DNA of 64,000 bases from Daucus carota subsp. sativus. Lineage: Eukaryota; Streptophyta; Magnoliopsida; Apiales; Apiaceae. The notes under the pieces were generated by a model. That model did no database searches. It was not told where the DNA came from and worked only from the letters and a program-made list of their open reading frames with translations. Location: the NCBI RefSeq assembly GCF_001625215.2, contig NC_030381.2, forward strand, positions 42,282,689-42,346,688. Direction: 5' to 3'. Made by a program: the position numbers and the translations under genes. Positions 40,184 through 52,601 of the stretch are shown piece after piece (within the stretch, counting starts at the first letter, position 1; each line of letters opens with the position of its first letter).

Positions 40184-40999
40184 AAAACACAAATGCCCCT
40201 CGGCCCTTCAACATTAGATCATGATGAAAATAATTCAAATTTTTTAGCTATCGCACCAACAATCTTTTTTCAATAAATCAGTTTGATCATGGGAGTGAGT
40301 ACTCCTGAACAGCTGAGCCCCACAATCACCAGACAAGTATCATTTCAGTTTTGTAAGAACACAATATTTACGGTAGTTTTAGATATATTATGTGGTAATT
40401 TCTATTGTGAAATCCTTTTTATTGCTAGGGGATAGTTCGTATCTCTCTGCAATTACATTACACTTTGTACCAAGTCCGAAGTTCCAGTGGAACAAAGTCA
40501 TGGATACAGAGTAAACCCTTACCCTTACTGTATTGAAACCAGAAGTTATATCAAGTCTGGAACAATCACGAGTGTCAGTTTCTGAGTGTCGGGTCTTGTC
40601 ACTGGACATTTCAATTTCCATCCTCGCTTCTTAATACTTGTTTCATTAGTTTCTATGACTGAAGGCAGTAACTACATAAGCTGTATATTTGAGACTTCCT
40701 CAACAGGGTGAAGAATGTAGACGCTAGAAGCTTGTTTTAGGGAATCAATTGAATCAATTGTGCATGTTTGGGGGAGCTCTTCCTCCGCAATTTCCGACTT
40801 ATAAATCTGAATTAGCTTACTTACAAATAGAATCAACTTATGAAATCATGAAAAGTCAAACAATTTCCACCATTTATTGATAGATGAAAAAAGAACTCCT
40901 CATGTGAATTTTCACAACAAAGAACACCGAAATAATTACAACCTCATAACCAAAGTACAAGCTCTTTCAACATAACTAGGCTAAGTATATAACAACAAT
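40184..40999. other. 3' region of the ADP/ATP carrier gene
   Basis: 3' untranslated sequence, then AT-rich intergenic DNA. No other feature recognised. Confidence 0.35.
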
Positions 41000-41203
41000 C
41001 TACCTTGTATCATTGCAAAGAAGGCAGTTCAAGATCCTAGAGCAAGCATATCGAAGGCGTGGGTAGAGCCTGTTAGCATAATAACTGGACTCCCTGTATA
41101 GCTCTTCCATGGTCTCCACAAATAAGCTCAAGTTTTTCACCGGAGGAATATACAGAGTCCATGGCGCCGCAGCGTAAGCTACTACAAAAAACATCTCCAA
41201 CAT
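41000..41203 (-). CDS. Small ORF of 67 codons, hypothetical
   Basis: A single-exon ORF with a hydrophobic N-terminal stretch (MLEMFFVVAYAAAPW), a PPVKNL segment and an amphipathic C-terminal half rich in Arg, Tyr and Cys (ending CLLCNDTR). Composition is less AT-driven than the surroundings, and the ATG has good spacing to a following stop. I do not recognise the family with certainty. It has the look of plant small membrane-anchored proteins. An overlapping ORF in another frame (41073-41363) is longer but has a random composition. It sits alone between the AAC and MYB genes. Confidence 0.4.
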   Translation of the reverse strand: MLEMFFVVAYAAAPWTLYIPPVKNLSLFVETMEELYRESSYYANRLYPRLRYACSRILNCLLCNDTR

Positions 41204-43392
41204 CTTTCTTTTGAATTAGAAGATGATACCAGGGAGTTTTGGATAGGGAACAAGGCACTTTGGATTCTGCGACAACTATTTTCTTTAAGCAGATATATAT
41301 CAACAATATGACATATGTGTAGAAGCTGACGTTTTTCATCAACTTTTTATATTTATTTTTCACTATAAAATGAAACCGACTCTTGGAAGATCGACCGAAA
41401 AATAATATTTATTATTATTATTTAAATTATTTTCAAATAATTTGTGGAAAAGTTATATAAAGACCCTTCTTTTGATAGAGAACTTGGAGATTATATTATA
41501 TGGAAGAACATTATACATTTTTTAAAATATTATGCTGGTCTCCGAGATGTGAAATTTTTTTGTCTATAGAACCCGATCTAGTGATTTAATATATTTTTAT
41601 CAAATTTACTCAAGAAAATATAAATATAAAATAAAATCTTAAAATTTTTGAAACATGTAGGTGTTCATCATTCTGACATTAAGAGCATGTTTATAATATC
41701 CTAATAAATGTCTCATAGATATATTAAAATATCATGACTAGTGATTTAGGACAGTATTTTGGTGAATGAACTCCAATAATATGTTCTATAATTCTATTTT
41801 ATTATTAAGACAATAATATATTTGAACTAATATTGGAGGGGGAAAAAATGATGAGAGTAAGAGATGTGTTGAAACAAAAGTAATCTAATTTTTTATTTAT
41901 AAAAATGTCTACAACATGTATAATAATATCTTAAAAACAAGACACTCGATCATATATTGAATATCTTGTTATTTTAATATATTATTATAATATAATTGGA
42001 TTTGTTACAAGCATATTGTGGAAAAGAAAAGATTATCCTGATCAGACATCTTTCCACTCTTTTCTAAACTCTGGAAACGACATATGTACTCCCTCGTATT
42101 TTACCTCTATTTTATTTATATGTTTGATTTTTAACTTTTAAAATGAGCACAAATTATTAAATAATTATAAAAGTTTAAAATTATCAATAAAAAGATAATT
42201 AGTTTCTAATGTAATTTTGTAATTTTAAGTATTGTAAATAATTGTTAATTTCAAATTCAAATAAATTAACTAGTAAAAAAGTAAAAGTTAGAAATTTTTT
42301 CCGAAACAAAGTAGTGTAACTTTTTTCCATTTCAATTCCTCTCGACTCTTCTTGATTTCTCTCGGCAACCAGTACCACGTGGTTTTCCATTTGAAATCGA
42401 AGACCAGAAGTATAATTAGGTGGTGAATGCGGGACACCCTATTTACGAGCCAAATAAATGAACCACTTACCAATCACCAGCCCATGGTTTAGCTTATGCC
42501 TCATCCAGCGGATCAATATATTTTCAGTTGTTTGGGTGCAGCCCACACTTAAAGGGTTTTATCACTTTTAGAATGTTTTATAATTTAAAATGAAGGGAAG
42601 AAAAAAGATCATCAATAGTAGGGGATGATCTGATTACGATATCTATATTATTATCATGAAAAACTTTTTGCTAGCAGTGGGATTGCAAATCGTATATTTC
42701 GTGTTTTATATTTTGTGTGTTTGAAAGTGAAATTCATATTTCATTTATTCATAATTTTGTGTATCTAATCTGAAATTTATATTCATTTTGAAACGTGTTG
42801 TGTATTTTTCATGTAGTTTTGATGTACATTTAATATAAAAATTATAATAAAATATAATTAAAATTATTTTAAAAATATATATTTTTATATTATTTTATGA
42901 AACATATATTAAATTTTATATTTTGATATAATTTGTGCATGTAGATATATTATATATAAATATATTTATTTATTTAAAAATATATTTATATCATATACTT
43001 GTGTGTACCTTTCTCTATATAAGACAGAAATGCACATCTCATATTAAATTTTATAATGTGGCTTTGTATATCAAAAAATAAAATTCAAATATTAATTTTT
43101 CATGTCGCCTTCTACATACGAAACTAATTCATGAACTAATGCCATCTATATACGAAACTAATCCATGAAATAATGTCTCTTCCTCAAGGTACGCACCGGA
43201 CAGGTAAATTGAGAACATGTTTTGTAAATAATTGACTCATTGTGGGAAGACAAGACAACCTCAGAGTGCTAGCTAACAAATGTGAAGCACTTCCGTAGGA
43301 ATTTTAGTTCTCCATAATTTGCCCCATAAACCTGGTTCATTCGAGCCATTCCACCTACACTACTGAACCTGTAAAAATTTATCTACATCACG
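41204..43392. other. AT-rich intergenic stretch
   Basis: No gene seen. One Stowaway-like end (ACTCCCTCGTATTTTACC) lies near 42088 without a clear partner. A diverged 32-bp direct repeat (ATACGAAACTAATYCATGAA) occurs twice at 43117-43175. Confidence 0.35.
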
Positions 43393-43620
43393 GTGGTGTT
43401 TGACAACAGCTTATAAGCCCGGCTTCATGATTCATAAGTTAGAATCAATTATTTATACTATTTGTATAAAAAGTCAAGAAGTTAGGATTATTAGCTTTTG
43501 TTTCGAGACTTCTACTTCTTTCCCAAACAGTTTAATCACTTATAAATTTTAACTTGCTTTGACTTCTATTTCATTTTTTTACTTTAAATAAAAACGCTTC
43601 TTTTAGGCTCACTCACACAG
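43393..43620. mobile_element. MITE of the same family as 34632-34884, reversed
   Basis: The reverse complement aligns along most of its length with 34632-34884, including AGTAAAAAAATGAA, ATTTATAAGTGATTAAA, GAAGTAGAAGTC and the ending near CAAACACC. About 230 bp, non-coding. Confidence 0.6.
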
Positions 43621-44119
43621 CTTCTGCATGCTAACTAACGACCCGAGATCTCCTTATTCTAGCAAAAATGACCATTCTCACGTTCATGATCTCTTTCATT
43701 TAACAAGTCCCTAATGGAGTCACTATTGTCCCGAGTTTTGCTATCAACAGTCATCAAGAATTAGACTTAGTTATCCTCTAAAATTTGTAGCTCTGCCGTG
43801 ATGTACATGTAGGGATTTTGATCGTCTAGCAACCACGGGTCGGTGAGAGGATATTGATAATCACGAAGAAAGTAAAACTAAAAACACGCTCATAGCAAAT
43901 GTAGGTAAAGCTTGGACCACCATCCTGCTCAAAATTTCCTTTCATCGTCTCGCCTCGAAAGTAAGGATCCGTTTCAGCTTCGAATGAGTTTTCTTTTATT
44001 TCTTTTAAAGAACTTAAATTACTAACTTCTTTCTTTCCAGAATATTAGACCCAAAGCTTCTCGATTATTTGCCTCGATCATTTGTAACACACCACATATA
44101 TCTTCTCGATTATACGCTA
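43621..44119. other. Intergenic stretch, nothing recognised
   Basis: Mixed-composition sequence without open frames or repeats of note. Confidence 0.35.
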
Positions 44120-44410
44120 CTCTCTCCGTTTCTCTGATTCATATACACTTTCCTTTCGGGCATGTTCCATTCAATTCTATACATTTCAAAACTTTTCAAA
44201 AATAGTATATCTCTATAATATAAAAATCACACCCACCCACCCATTACTTCCATCTACTTTTTCAAATATATCAATTAAATATTCATGAGTCCCGCCACTT
44301 TACCTACTTTTCTTTGTATTTCTCACTACTTTACTACGTTATACATTTTTCTTAGTTCTCGTGTCCATTTGAAACGTATACGTCTCAGAGGGACGGAGGG
44401 TCGGAGGGAG
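44120..44410. mobile_element. Stowaway-like MITE
   Basis: The inverted ends are CTCTCTCCGTTTCTCTGA at left and the reverse complement CTCCCTCCGACCCTCCGT at right. TA dinucleotides sit on both sides (44118-44119 and 44411-44412). CTCCCTCCGT ends with a TA duplication define Stowaway (Tc1/mariner-derived) MITEs. Confidence 0.65.
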
Positions 44411-45357
44411 TATATATAATTTTAGAGCTAACAAACAAGGATTACTTTTTTGAGTTCACTTTTTAACCCAATGCATTCTCAAATTTACTTGGTAGCTCCA
44501 AAATTTTGATAGTCTTTTCCTGAATGGCTTTGTTACAAACATAATTATTACCAGCAAGCAACATATGTGTTATCATCACCGGCGCATTTCGACACACTTT
44601 AACCCCGTGAATCCATCTACATTCTTCATAGCTTCAAATCATTGTTGACAGTAGAATATATTAGATATGAGTTGAACATACGGGGTTAATGCAAGTTTTA
44701 TTGAATTCTCTTAAGATTTCTTATTATTTTAAAGAATTACAACCACAAACATAAATAAGACAATGAACAAGAGTTCCACTACTACAATACAGCAGTTAAA
44801 TATGCATGCAAGAATAAACAGTAGTAAGAACTACACATATAAACTCAAATTAAATTTTATTTCATCCAAATTTTACTTCAATTTAGGTTTTTCGTGATGA
44901 AAAACCCACCTTTCTTTTCTTGAAACTCAGAGATAACAGAGTCTTCATTTAGTGCTCCAAATAGATGAAATTAAGATTGATGGTTTTATTTACTAGTACA
45001 TACACTTGTTATAAAGTTTGAAAACTAATCAGAATATGCACAACTGTTTTGTTTGTTGCTTGAATATAAAATTTCAACTTGGATCACAACAACACCTTTT
45101 CTTGATAATAATTTGTCTTATCCATCTCCTATCATGTTCGTTAAATCTTTGAGAATGGTGTTAATTGGTAGTCTGATATGTTTGCCTCCACAGCTTTGAA
45201 TAAAAATAACATTTCAAAATTCCCTCCAAATAATTCATAACTACCTTTGTAGATATTCATGACTTACAGATCAATCGCTTTGCATATAGGCCGATGTCCA
45301 AGATGCCTCCAGGCTCTATCTACTATGTTTAGATTACCTTGACCTCCAAAAATTATA
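44411..45357. other. Intergenic stretch, nothing recognised
   Basis: AT-rich sequence without open frames. No repeat unit was identified. Confidence 0.35.
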
Positions 45358-46085
45358 CTCCCTCCATCCCATAATACTTTTCTCATTTGTCCTTTTCATG
45401 TTTGCCGACGTACACTTTTGATCGTTAATATCTTTAATTTCGTATTAGTAGTTTATATATCACTACAAAAAAGCGGGCAAATCCGACCGCCAAAATCGGC
45501 CGGAAATGAACAAAATCGGTCGGTTTTGAGGTCATTTCCGACCACCGACCGACCACGTCGGTCCCTTTAAACCGAGTCAGGAATGACGTATCGGTCCGAA
45601 ATGAGGAATATAACCGATCGATTCTTTTGGTCGGAAATGTGTTGCCATATCCTTATACACGTGGATTGTATCAGATAAATCTGGCCCATCGTTGACGTGT
45701 CATACACGTGGATTGTCTCAAAACCGACCAATGATGGTCGGAAATGTGTTGGTCGGTAAAGAAGTTCAGGGCTCAGCTGTGCAATCCATTAATAAAAACG
45801 ACCGCAGTGTGATCAGAAATGAATCGGTCGGAAATGCTTTTTCAGGGTCCATAGGGTGAGCTTTTGGGCTAAAACTGACCACACTTTGGTCGGAGATGAG
45901 TTGGTCGGAAATTCATGAATACAAATTCAACAAGATCACTCATTAATATATTTAGTCTTGTAGATTAGACGTAAATTAATAATTTGTCTCATGTTGTGAA
46001 CAGTACCGACATATGAAATGAGAAAAGTAAAAATGTGAACAGTACCGACATATGAAATGGGAAAAGTAAAAAGGAAAGGAGGGAG
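45358..46085. mobile_element. Stowaway-like MITE interrupted by a CACTA element
   Basis: The outer ends are CTCCCTCCATCCCATAATAC at left and the reverse complement CTCCCTCCTTTCCTTTTTAC at right, with TA on both sides (45356-45357 and 46086-46087). Further inward the arms still pair (CTTTTCTCATTTG, CATGT-TGCCGACGTAC against their counterparts). The centre is replaced by CACTA-type sequence starting at 45461. A short direct duplication (GTGAACAGTACCGACATATGAAATG) occurs near the right end. Confidence 0.65.
45461..45920. mobile_element. CACTA (En/Spm) transposon fragment
   Basis: Begins with the terminal signature CACTACAAAAAAGCGGGC, followed by many short subterminal repeats of the type GGTCGGAAATG and CCGACC in both orientations. 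This is the classic En/Spm subterminal structure. The expected right end (TAGTG) is missing, so the copy is truncated; the right boundary is approximate. No coding sequence remains. Confidence 0.75.
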
Positions 46086-49000
46086 TATTTATTTTGACTA
46101 CTAATATGTACAAGATACATAAACACGTTAAAAGAATTAAAAAATATATATTAGAATCAACCTATAATGACTTTGATCTTGACCACCAATATATACACAA
46201 AACACAATCATCTATTTTAACAAATTTTACGTAAACAAATGGTAATCTTATATCTTTGTTCTGGCAAGTAAAAATTAAATGATACGAGCATCAAATCAGA
46301 GTAAAAACATATAGTAGTTATTATCATTTTATTAATACTCACTATATATTATTATCAGACCTTTAGCTAAAACGATCAACCATTTTTCTTATAGCACAAC
46401 CGTTAATTGTGATTTGTGAACCCATTCCAAAACTGAGTTTTAATTAAATTTTATTTTAGCCCTCCCCCACAACACTGATCGAATCATTAATGGTGCAGTA
46501 TATATATAATGATACTCTTTGGGTTAATATGAGATTAAAGTCCTACTGTAATCTAAGCGAGACCTTTTTTTTTTTTTTTTTACAAATGACATGCACATTA
46601 ATTCGTTCCAAAATATATATTTATTTTTATGAATAAATATTAAAAGGTATTGACTAGATATATATTCTTGATATATTTTCTATGAAATCTATATATATAT
46701 GGGGTTCATAAAATGATAATTAGTAAACGTAGCTTGTCTGGTTCTTAGGCTCGTAACGTGAAAATTAAGAAATAAATCATGACCTAGAACAACGTGAAAA
46801 TTAAGGAATCAAATTCATGAACGCAAATAAATTGGAAACACCTGTCTATTTATAATGTGGAAAGATGAATCCATGATATTTTGAGTAGCTTCACAGGTTT
46901 CTTTATTTCTTAACACCCGGAATATCGGGGAGTGTCCTGATCAGTATGAGCATGCAGGATCGAATCAATATTATATGAAATAACTAATTTTTATTGTTTT
47001 ATATCTTGATGGACCTCTACGTACAGTGTTGATGAAGCGTAGTTGAGGTAACTTGTGTGGTATTTAATTGGCTGCCATGGATCTAGCAACTTCTTTACTT
47101 GTCTAGATTGAGATTTCTAAGTGAAGGGAAAGGAATCATATATGGATATTACTTAAGACGTGGATATCATGCATATATGTGTAGATAAAGATTCCAGTTA
47201 TACTGAGAACTCTTGTTGGAAATTTGTGGAGTTAAGCATCATTGTTGTTAATCACTCACAAATTGACTTCATTAGTTTATACTAACTAACATCATTATTC
47301 AAACTTGTCAAATATGCATTTGGTAGCTCTTTAGACTTCTTGAAAGTATGTGTATAAACTATAAACATACCTCCTTGAATAATAATGTGATAAAATTGTT
47401 CACTATAATAACTCACATCAAAATATCATATTATATATATGTATAACATATATGTATATATTATATTTTCTTTGTGTATAATAAATGAGTTGTTTTAAGT
47501 TCATAATTAACTTTTATTTTGAAGTACATAATTAATTTTCTTAAAGATATTGTTTATAAAGTATATTAATTAATAAAAAAATCTCCCAGAAGAATATAAA
47601 TAATGATTGGCATATATTGATTATCAAGTCATTTAATTTTTGGGGACATGCTCTTTTGGTTAATCTCTTTGAATTGTCATGATTAAGTGTCTTAAATAAA
47701 TGTAGAGGAGTTTATATAGTCTGGCGGCAGCTAATTTGCTTAGTATATGCGTTACCATTATAAATAATTGCTTAATTCGTATTGTTACAGGCCCCCCTTG
47801 TTATGTCACAAATCTTCTACACAAAGTCGCTAAAAAGCAGTGTGGAAATGATAAAATTTCTACCTTGGACCAATATTGATGAGAGAAGTGTACTAAAAGT
47901 ACTTGTGTACTGATTATATAAACTTTTTACTTGAATTATACGTGTGTGGTCGTGGCAATGGAGAGAATGACAGACACACAGAGAAAACGAAGGCTTCATG
48001 GGGTGGAAATGATGATGATTTTTTGCAAAGGTGGTGGGGTTTTTGCTTGGTTATACAATCTGTAGGGAGAGAATGTTAGCATTTTTAAAATTGATGGAGT
48101 GTTTGAAATTGAGGTATGGGAATGAAATCAAGCTAACTCATATCTAATATTTGGTTAGAGTTCTTTTATTGTTTATTGTGATATTCATACTTAAAATCGC
48201 GAGATTATGAATTTTAGAAACTCAAGAGGAGAGGTGAGTATGAGATGGTGGTATGAGCATCATTATTATTGTTATTTTTTTATTCTTCGTAAAAATATTA
48301 ATAATAACAAGAAAATATTTATATGTACAAATAAATGTTATTAATAATAATGAAAATATTTTTAATTTTTTATCTAATAAAATAAAATAATTTATTCAAT
48401 AACATAATAATATTTAAAATTAAACAGAATGATTCCAACACTCAGCCAAACACGTGATATCAGAAATAATACTTAACATCATATATACCACCCAAACCCG
48501 GTTCATTCCGATCCCGTACAGCTCCCCGAACTAAACGACCCCTATAGTTATGTTTAAAATCAAACAACTTTTATAAGATATATGCATATTTATATGCACT
48601 GAAAAATATATTTCACAATTCACTGTTTGCTTACACAATATATATATAGTTTCTAAATTATTTTGCTATATTTGGGATAAATGAATTTGAATGTAACCAA
48701 ATCTAATTTGAACACTTTAAACTAGAGATCACATCTACACCTCCATCATCAAATTTCCTATTTAAAAGAAATGATCCATTCCTTTGTATGTTCAATTTCT
48801 TTTCAAATCTCATCCATTCTTCCCGGCTAAACACAATCTTAACATGGTAAAACTTTGTTGCATACAATATATCTATAGTAAATCGATAGGTAGAGTAGTA
48901 ACAAGAACGGTTAAAAGCAAAAGCAGGATGACAAAGACGGTTGGTCTTCTTGTCTTTGACTCTATCTAGGTCTGTATATTACAATATCACATATATGCAT

Positions 49001-49187
49001 TTGCCTTCACTCACAAGGTAATCATCATATGTCTGGCTAGGAATGGAACACATTTTGCTTCCACTTCACATAAGCCCCCTATCATCACCTTCTTCTTTAT
49101 ATATACATCATCTACTCTTGTCATGAGAACTAATAAGCAAAGGTTTATAATTATATACTTGTTACACATAAATTCATATTGAGCGAA
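46086..49187. promoter_or_regulatory. Long AT-rich region upstream of the MYB gene
   Basis: No gene seen over about 3 kb. The stretch at about 48100-48540 ends in a GGTTCATTCCGATCCC / CCCCGAACTAAACGACCCC segment that looks like the end of an eroded transposon. The MYB promoter proper is at the right edge, with a TATA run (TTTATATATAC) at about 49095-49106, some 85 bases before the ATG. Confidence 0.4.
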
Positions 49188-51016
49188 ATGAGGAAGCCTG
49201 CAGATCAAACCGAGAAAGCGAGCAACAAGGGGAATGTGAAGCTAAGAAAAGGCTTATGGTCACCCGAAGAAGATGAGAAACTGATGGTGTACATGCTGAG
49301 GAACGGCCAAGGCTGCTGGACTGATATTGCTAAGAATGCCGGCTTGCAGAGGTGTGGCAAAAGCTGTCGTCTCCGGTGGATCAATTACTTGCGCCCAGAT
49401 CTCAAACGTGGCTCCTTTTCGCTACAAGAAGAACAGCTTATCATTCATTTGCACTCCATCCTCGGCAACAGGTAATTATCTATAATGTCTATACATCTTT
49501 ATATTTTGTCTTCTACACCTCTACACCCTGACAGAGCTTGAAGAATTATAATTTTTATTTATCTAACCCGATTGAATGGCCTTACAAAATTAGTGATCTG
49601 CACCTTGTACAAAACTGTGTGTACATAATTTAGTATTTTCAGGACTTCTGCATGTTGCCTGATCATACATCTTCTGCATGCATGTCTGCAGATCATACAT
49701 TAATTAGTTAAAATTGACATTTAAGTATAGGAGTGTCATTTGAAAATATACAGATGGACTTCAGTAAAATTTTAAAATATTTAGATGTAGTATAAAAATA
49801 AACACTACTAATACACCAAATCAAGAACTCCTTTATTCAGGTTTCTTAGTTCCTCCTTTGATCTACGTAGACGACTGACAACTGAAACACCAATAGGTTT
49901 ACATATCCCACTACCCTTGGCGATATATCTGCAAGTTCATAATTATTATTAATATGAATGTTGTAAAAGCACCAATGATGCGGCTATTGAATCTTGATCA
50001 CATTTCATTGACTTCGAGTGAGTGCCGTTTGGTACCCGCGTATATGATTACTTTAATTGTCGAATACATATATGATCACTTGCATTACATAATTAATTGA
50101 TTAGCTTGTGTCAATTTTCAAATTTCTTGCCTCATTATCCGATTTGTTATTGGTAGGTTTTGTATAGTATGTGTATAACAAGAATTAAATGGTACTGATG
50201 ATGTGATGAATGATTAAGTTTTCTATGTCTAATGCTAACTAGTTTTGACTTGATCAGGCATATATATCCATATTTGTTAAATTTTATTTGAGTCTGTTAA
50301 ATATCTACTATATATTTGATCTGATGATCATGCAACCAATTGTCTATTTGATTCAATGTAGGTGGTCTCAGATCGCAGCACGATTGCCAGGAAGAACGGA
50401 CAACGAGATCAAGAATTTCTGGAACTCTACAATAAAGAAAAGGTTAAAGGACAGTGTCATTTCCACAACTTCACCAAACAACAGCATATCATCAGATCCT
50501 ATTAATGGTATAACCGGAGGAATGATATCTTTCGAAGAACATGAGCTTATGAACTTCTGCATGGATTCTATTTCCGCGACTACTTCATCTTCTTCCATGC
50601 AAAACAGCATCACCTCTGCAACTTACCAGTTTGATCCTTTCCCTCCACTGCAAGACAACAGCCATGAAATAAACATTGCACCGAGGTTATTCAATGTGCC
50701 TAATCATAGCGTAGAAGGTGGAATCCTGGATGATTATGGTGGTTTTGAGCAATACGTGACCGGGTTTGAAAATGACCTCAGTGTCCCTTCCTTGGAAAAC
50801 GACGGTAATGCTGAACTAATGTTTGATAAGAGAAGTTCGAATGGGAAATACTTGATTGATGTTGATCAGAGCATAAAAGTAGAGGATTTTGATTTTGGTA
50901 CTAATAATCATTGGCAAGGAGGACAAAACTTAAAAACAGGATCAGATCAATTGGATTGGGAGAGTTTGTTGGCAAATGTCTCTTTCTCACCTTACCTTGA
51001 TTTCCAAATTGAATAA
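49188..51016 (+). CDS. MYB46/MYB83-like: R2R3-MYB transcription factor, MYB46/MYB83 type
   Basis: Exons are 49188-49471 and 50362-51016, giving 312 residues. The N-terminal R2 repeat reads [12 protein letters not shown] ... [19 protein letters not shown] and R3 reads [20 protein letters not shown] ... [20 protein letters not shown]. The distinctive MRKP start, the [20 protein letters not shown] block and the tail ending [16 protein letters not shown] match the MYB46/MYB83 clade. In Arabidopsis these nuclear proteins are master switches for secondary cell-wall formation. They bind SMRE/M46RE promoter elements of cellulose, xylan and lignin genes. The single intron lies after GN-R in R3; the intron many R2R3 genes have in R2 is absent. 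The middle of the protein is acidic and Ser/Asn-rich, as expected for an activation region. Confidence 0.92.
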
Positions 51017-51972
51017 CTACAACCTACAGAAAATTACTCGATATCTTCTGGGAAATAGATAATTTTTCCTCGAGCCTTAGGCGATATAAACTTTTCTTTT
51101 TCTTGCAAAAATTTGTATATCTGCAATTTGTAGAACTTAAGAGTTAAAGCAATAAGTACTGGGTACAATTAAGCTGAGGGTGGTTCCAGAGATGTACATG
51201 TATATGAACTTCAAGTCAATCTGCACGCGGGAACTGGAGTTCATGGAATAATGTTCATTGTTTTTAACAGAAGATGTTTATATTGAATTCTTTTCCACAA
51301 GTGAAGCAGAAGTAAATGCTTTATTTTCTGTGAAATTGTATGTGCAAATGTAGTATATATATTGATACTAGCTATGAGAAATTCTGGGCACATACGTAGT
51401 ATATATCACGGATAAAATTAATCCAAAACGTCAGCAGCAACTTTCGGTGTGTATCAAAGACCCCAAAAAGAAGTAAAACAAGCATTCAAAATATGTTGAT
51501 TAATGTTCAGCATCCATGAATAATCAGAATATGGAGCTGGCAGAGGACATTATCGGCTCTACCTTTATGCTCTCGATCTTCCAAGTCCAATTTAGCAACC
51601 GTGTGAAACTTGTTAAACCGGTAAGTACTTGCAGAGAAACAATGGAGTTCACAGAGATTTAGAAAGAGATTGTGAGAGATTGTGAGAGAGGAAAAGATCA
51701 ACTATCATTCATACGTCTTAACTGTACAATCTGGAATGATCTAGACTATTTACAAGAGAGCTAAATGAAACAAAGCGGGAAAGTTTGTTACAGAATTCTT
51801 ACAGTTGGCCTTATTTGGATCAGAAGATTTCTTGTTGAAGGTAGGTTGAGACTGAAATGTTCGACAAGAGTTAACATTTAAATAAGCAGAATCTGTGATG
51901 AATCGACCGCCATAATGAATTTCTCTTTAAGATTCTTCTTGTAACAACAGATAATTATAGGCTTGTCCAATG
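51017..51972. other. MYB 3' region and flank of the retrotransposon insertion
   Basis: MYB 3' untranslated sequence, then a stretch (about 51490-51970) that may be an older LTR fragment in minus orientation: it has a minus-strand TTATTTAAATG near 51885 and repeated GAGATTGTGA words near 51670. I could not place LTR ends. No gene is seen. Confidence 0.35.
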
Positions 51973-51977
51973 GAGTG

Positions 51978-52387
51978 TGATAAGACCCAATTTGCAGCTC
52001 CGATGACCTGGTTGTCTCAGCTGCGGTCCGATGAAGTAAAGCAACCTGCTGGTGGGGAACCTGCAAAACAATGCAAATGGGGGGTGGTCTCCGATTTGCA
52101 CCTCCGGCGTGACAATCAGTGGAGAGTAATTTTCGAGGTGAATGTTTACTGGGATTCTTAGCTTACCTCCTTCCTTCTCGTGTATTCCTATTTATATCTT
52201 CAGCCGTAGCCTCGTCTTGAGTCTTGTCCTTTTAGATTGAGCACGTGCATCCCGGCCATGCAGCGACTCCGGGGTTTTGCCCTATTCCTCTCGCTAACGG
52301 GTGTTGATTTGTATGCGGGGTCCTCTCGCTAGCATGTCTCCCGCGGTCAACGGAGTCAGTCTTTGTATTCCTGGGAGGGTACTATCA
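51978..52387 (-). repeat. 3' LTR of the Tat element
   Basis: A 410-bp block with short inverted ends, TGATAAGACCC at 51978 and GGGTACTATCA ending at 52387. On the minus strand it starts TGATAGTACCC and ends GGGTCTTATCA, meeting the TG...CA rule. A minus-strand TATA box (ATATAAATAG) at about 52188-52197 splits it into a U3 of about 190 bases and the R-U5 part. The boundary is supported by the adjacent polypurine tract; comparison with the 5' LTR was not possible. Confidence 0.7.
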
Positions 52388-52388
52388 T

Positions 52389-52406
52389 TGCCCCCCTGCT
52401 TCCTCG
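52389..52406 (-). promoter_or_regulatory. Polypurine tract of the Tat element
   Basis: On the minus strand a purine-rich run, GAGGAAGCAGGGGGG, ends three bases before the LTR start TGATAG. This is the plus-strand primer site used in reverse transcription of LTR elements. Confidence 0.6.
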
Positions 52407-52514
52407 CGTTGGTCGTCTGGGCAAGGCGGGGAAGGAAATAGTGGACGGATTGTTTTGGCTTTTCCGCGGTCGGTTTTTAGCTTCCTGTCGAGGTGGGTCC
52501 AATCGTCCTTCTCG

Positions 52515-52525
52515 GTCTATTTAAA
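52515..52525 (+). promoter_or_regulatory. Plus-strand TATA box of the antisense small ORF
   Basis: CTATTTAAAG lies about 80 bases upstream of the ATG at 52602 and is on the opposite strand to gag-pol. It suggests the antisense ORF has its own promoter. Confidence 0.4.
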
Positions 52526-52601
52526 GGGCGTGGATCTGGAGTCCTTATGTGTTCTCTTTTTTCAGCATATCAATTTCCCTCTACTTATCTCGAGAGTAGT
52601 C

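Noticed and set aside
41073..41363. 96-codon minus-strand ORF overlapping the small ORF at 41000-41203
   Set aside because: Different frame, composition looks random and there is no recognisable motif. The shorter ORF is the better candidate, though neither is proven.
51490..51970. A second LTR next to the Tat insertion
   Set aside because: The sequence has LTR-like traits, but I could not find TG...CA boundaries, a duplicate or a polypurine tract, so no element is called.
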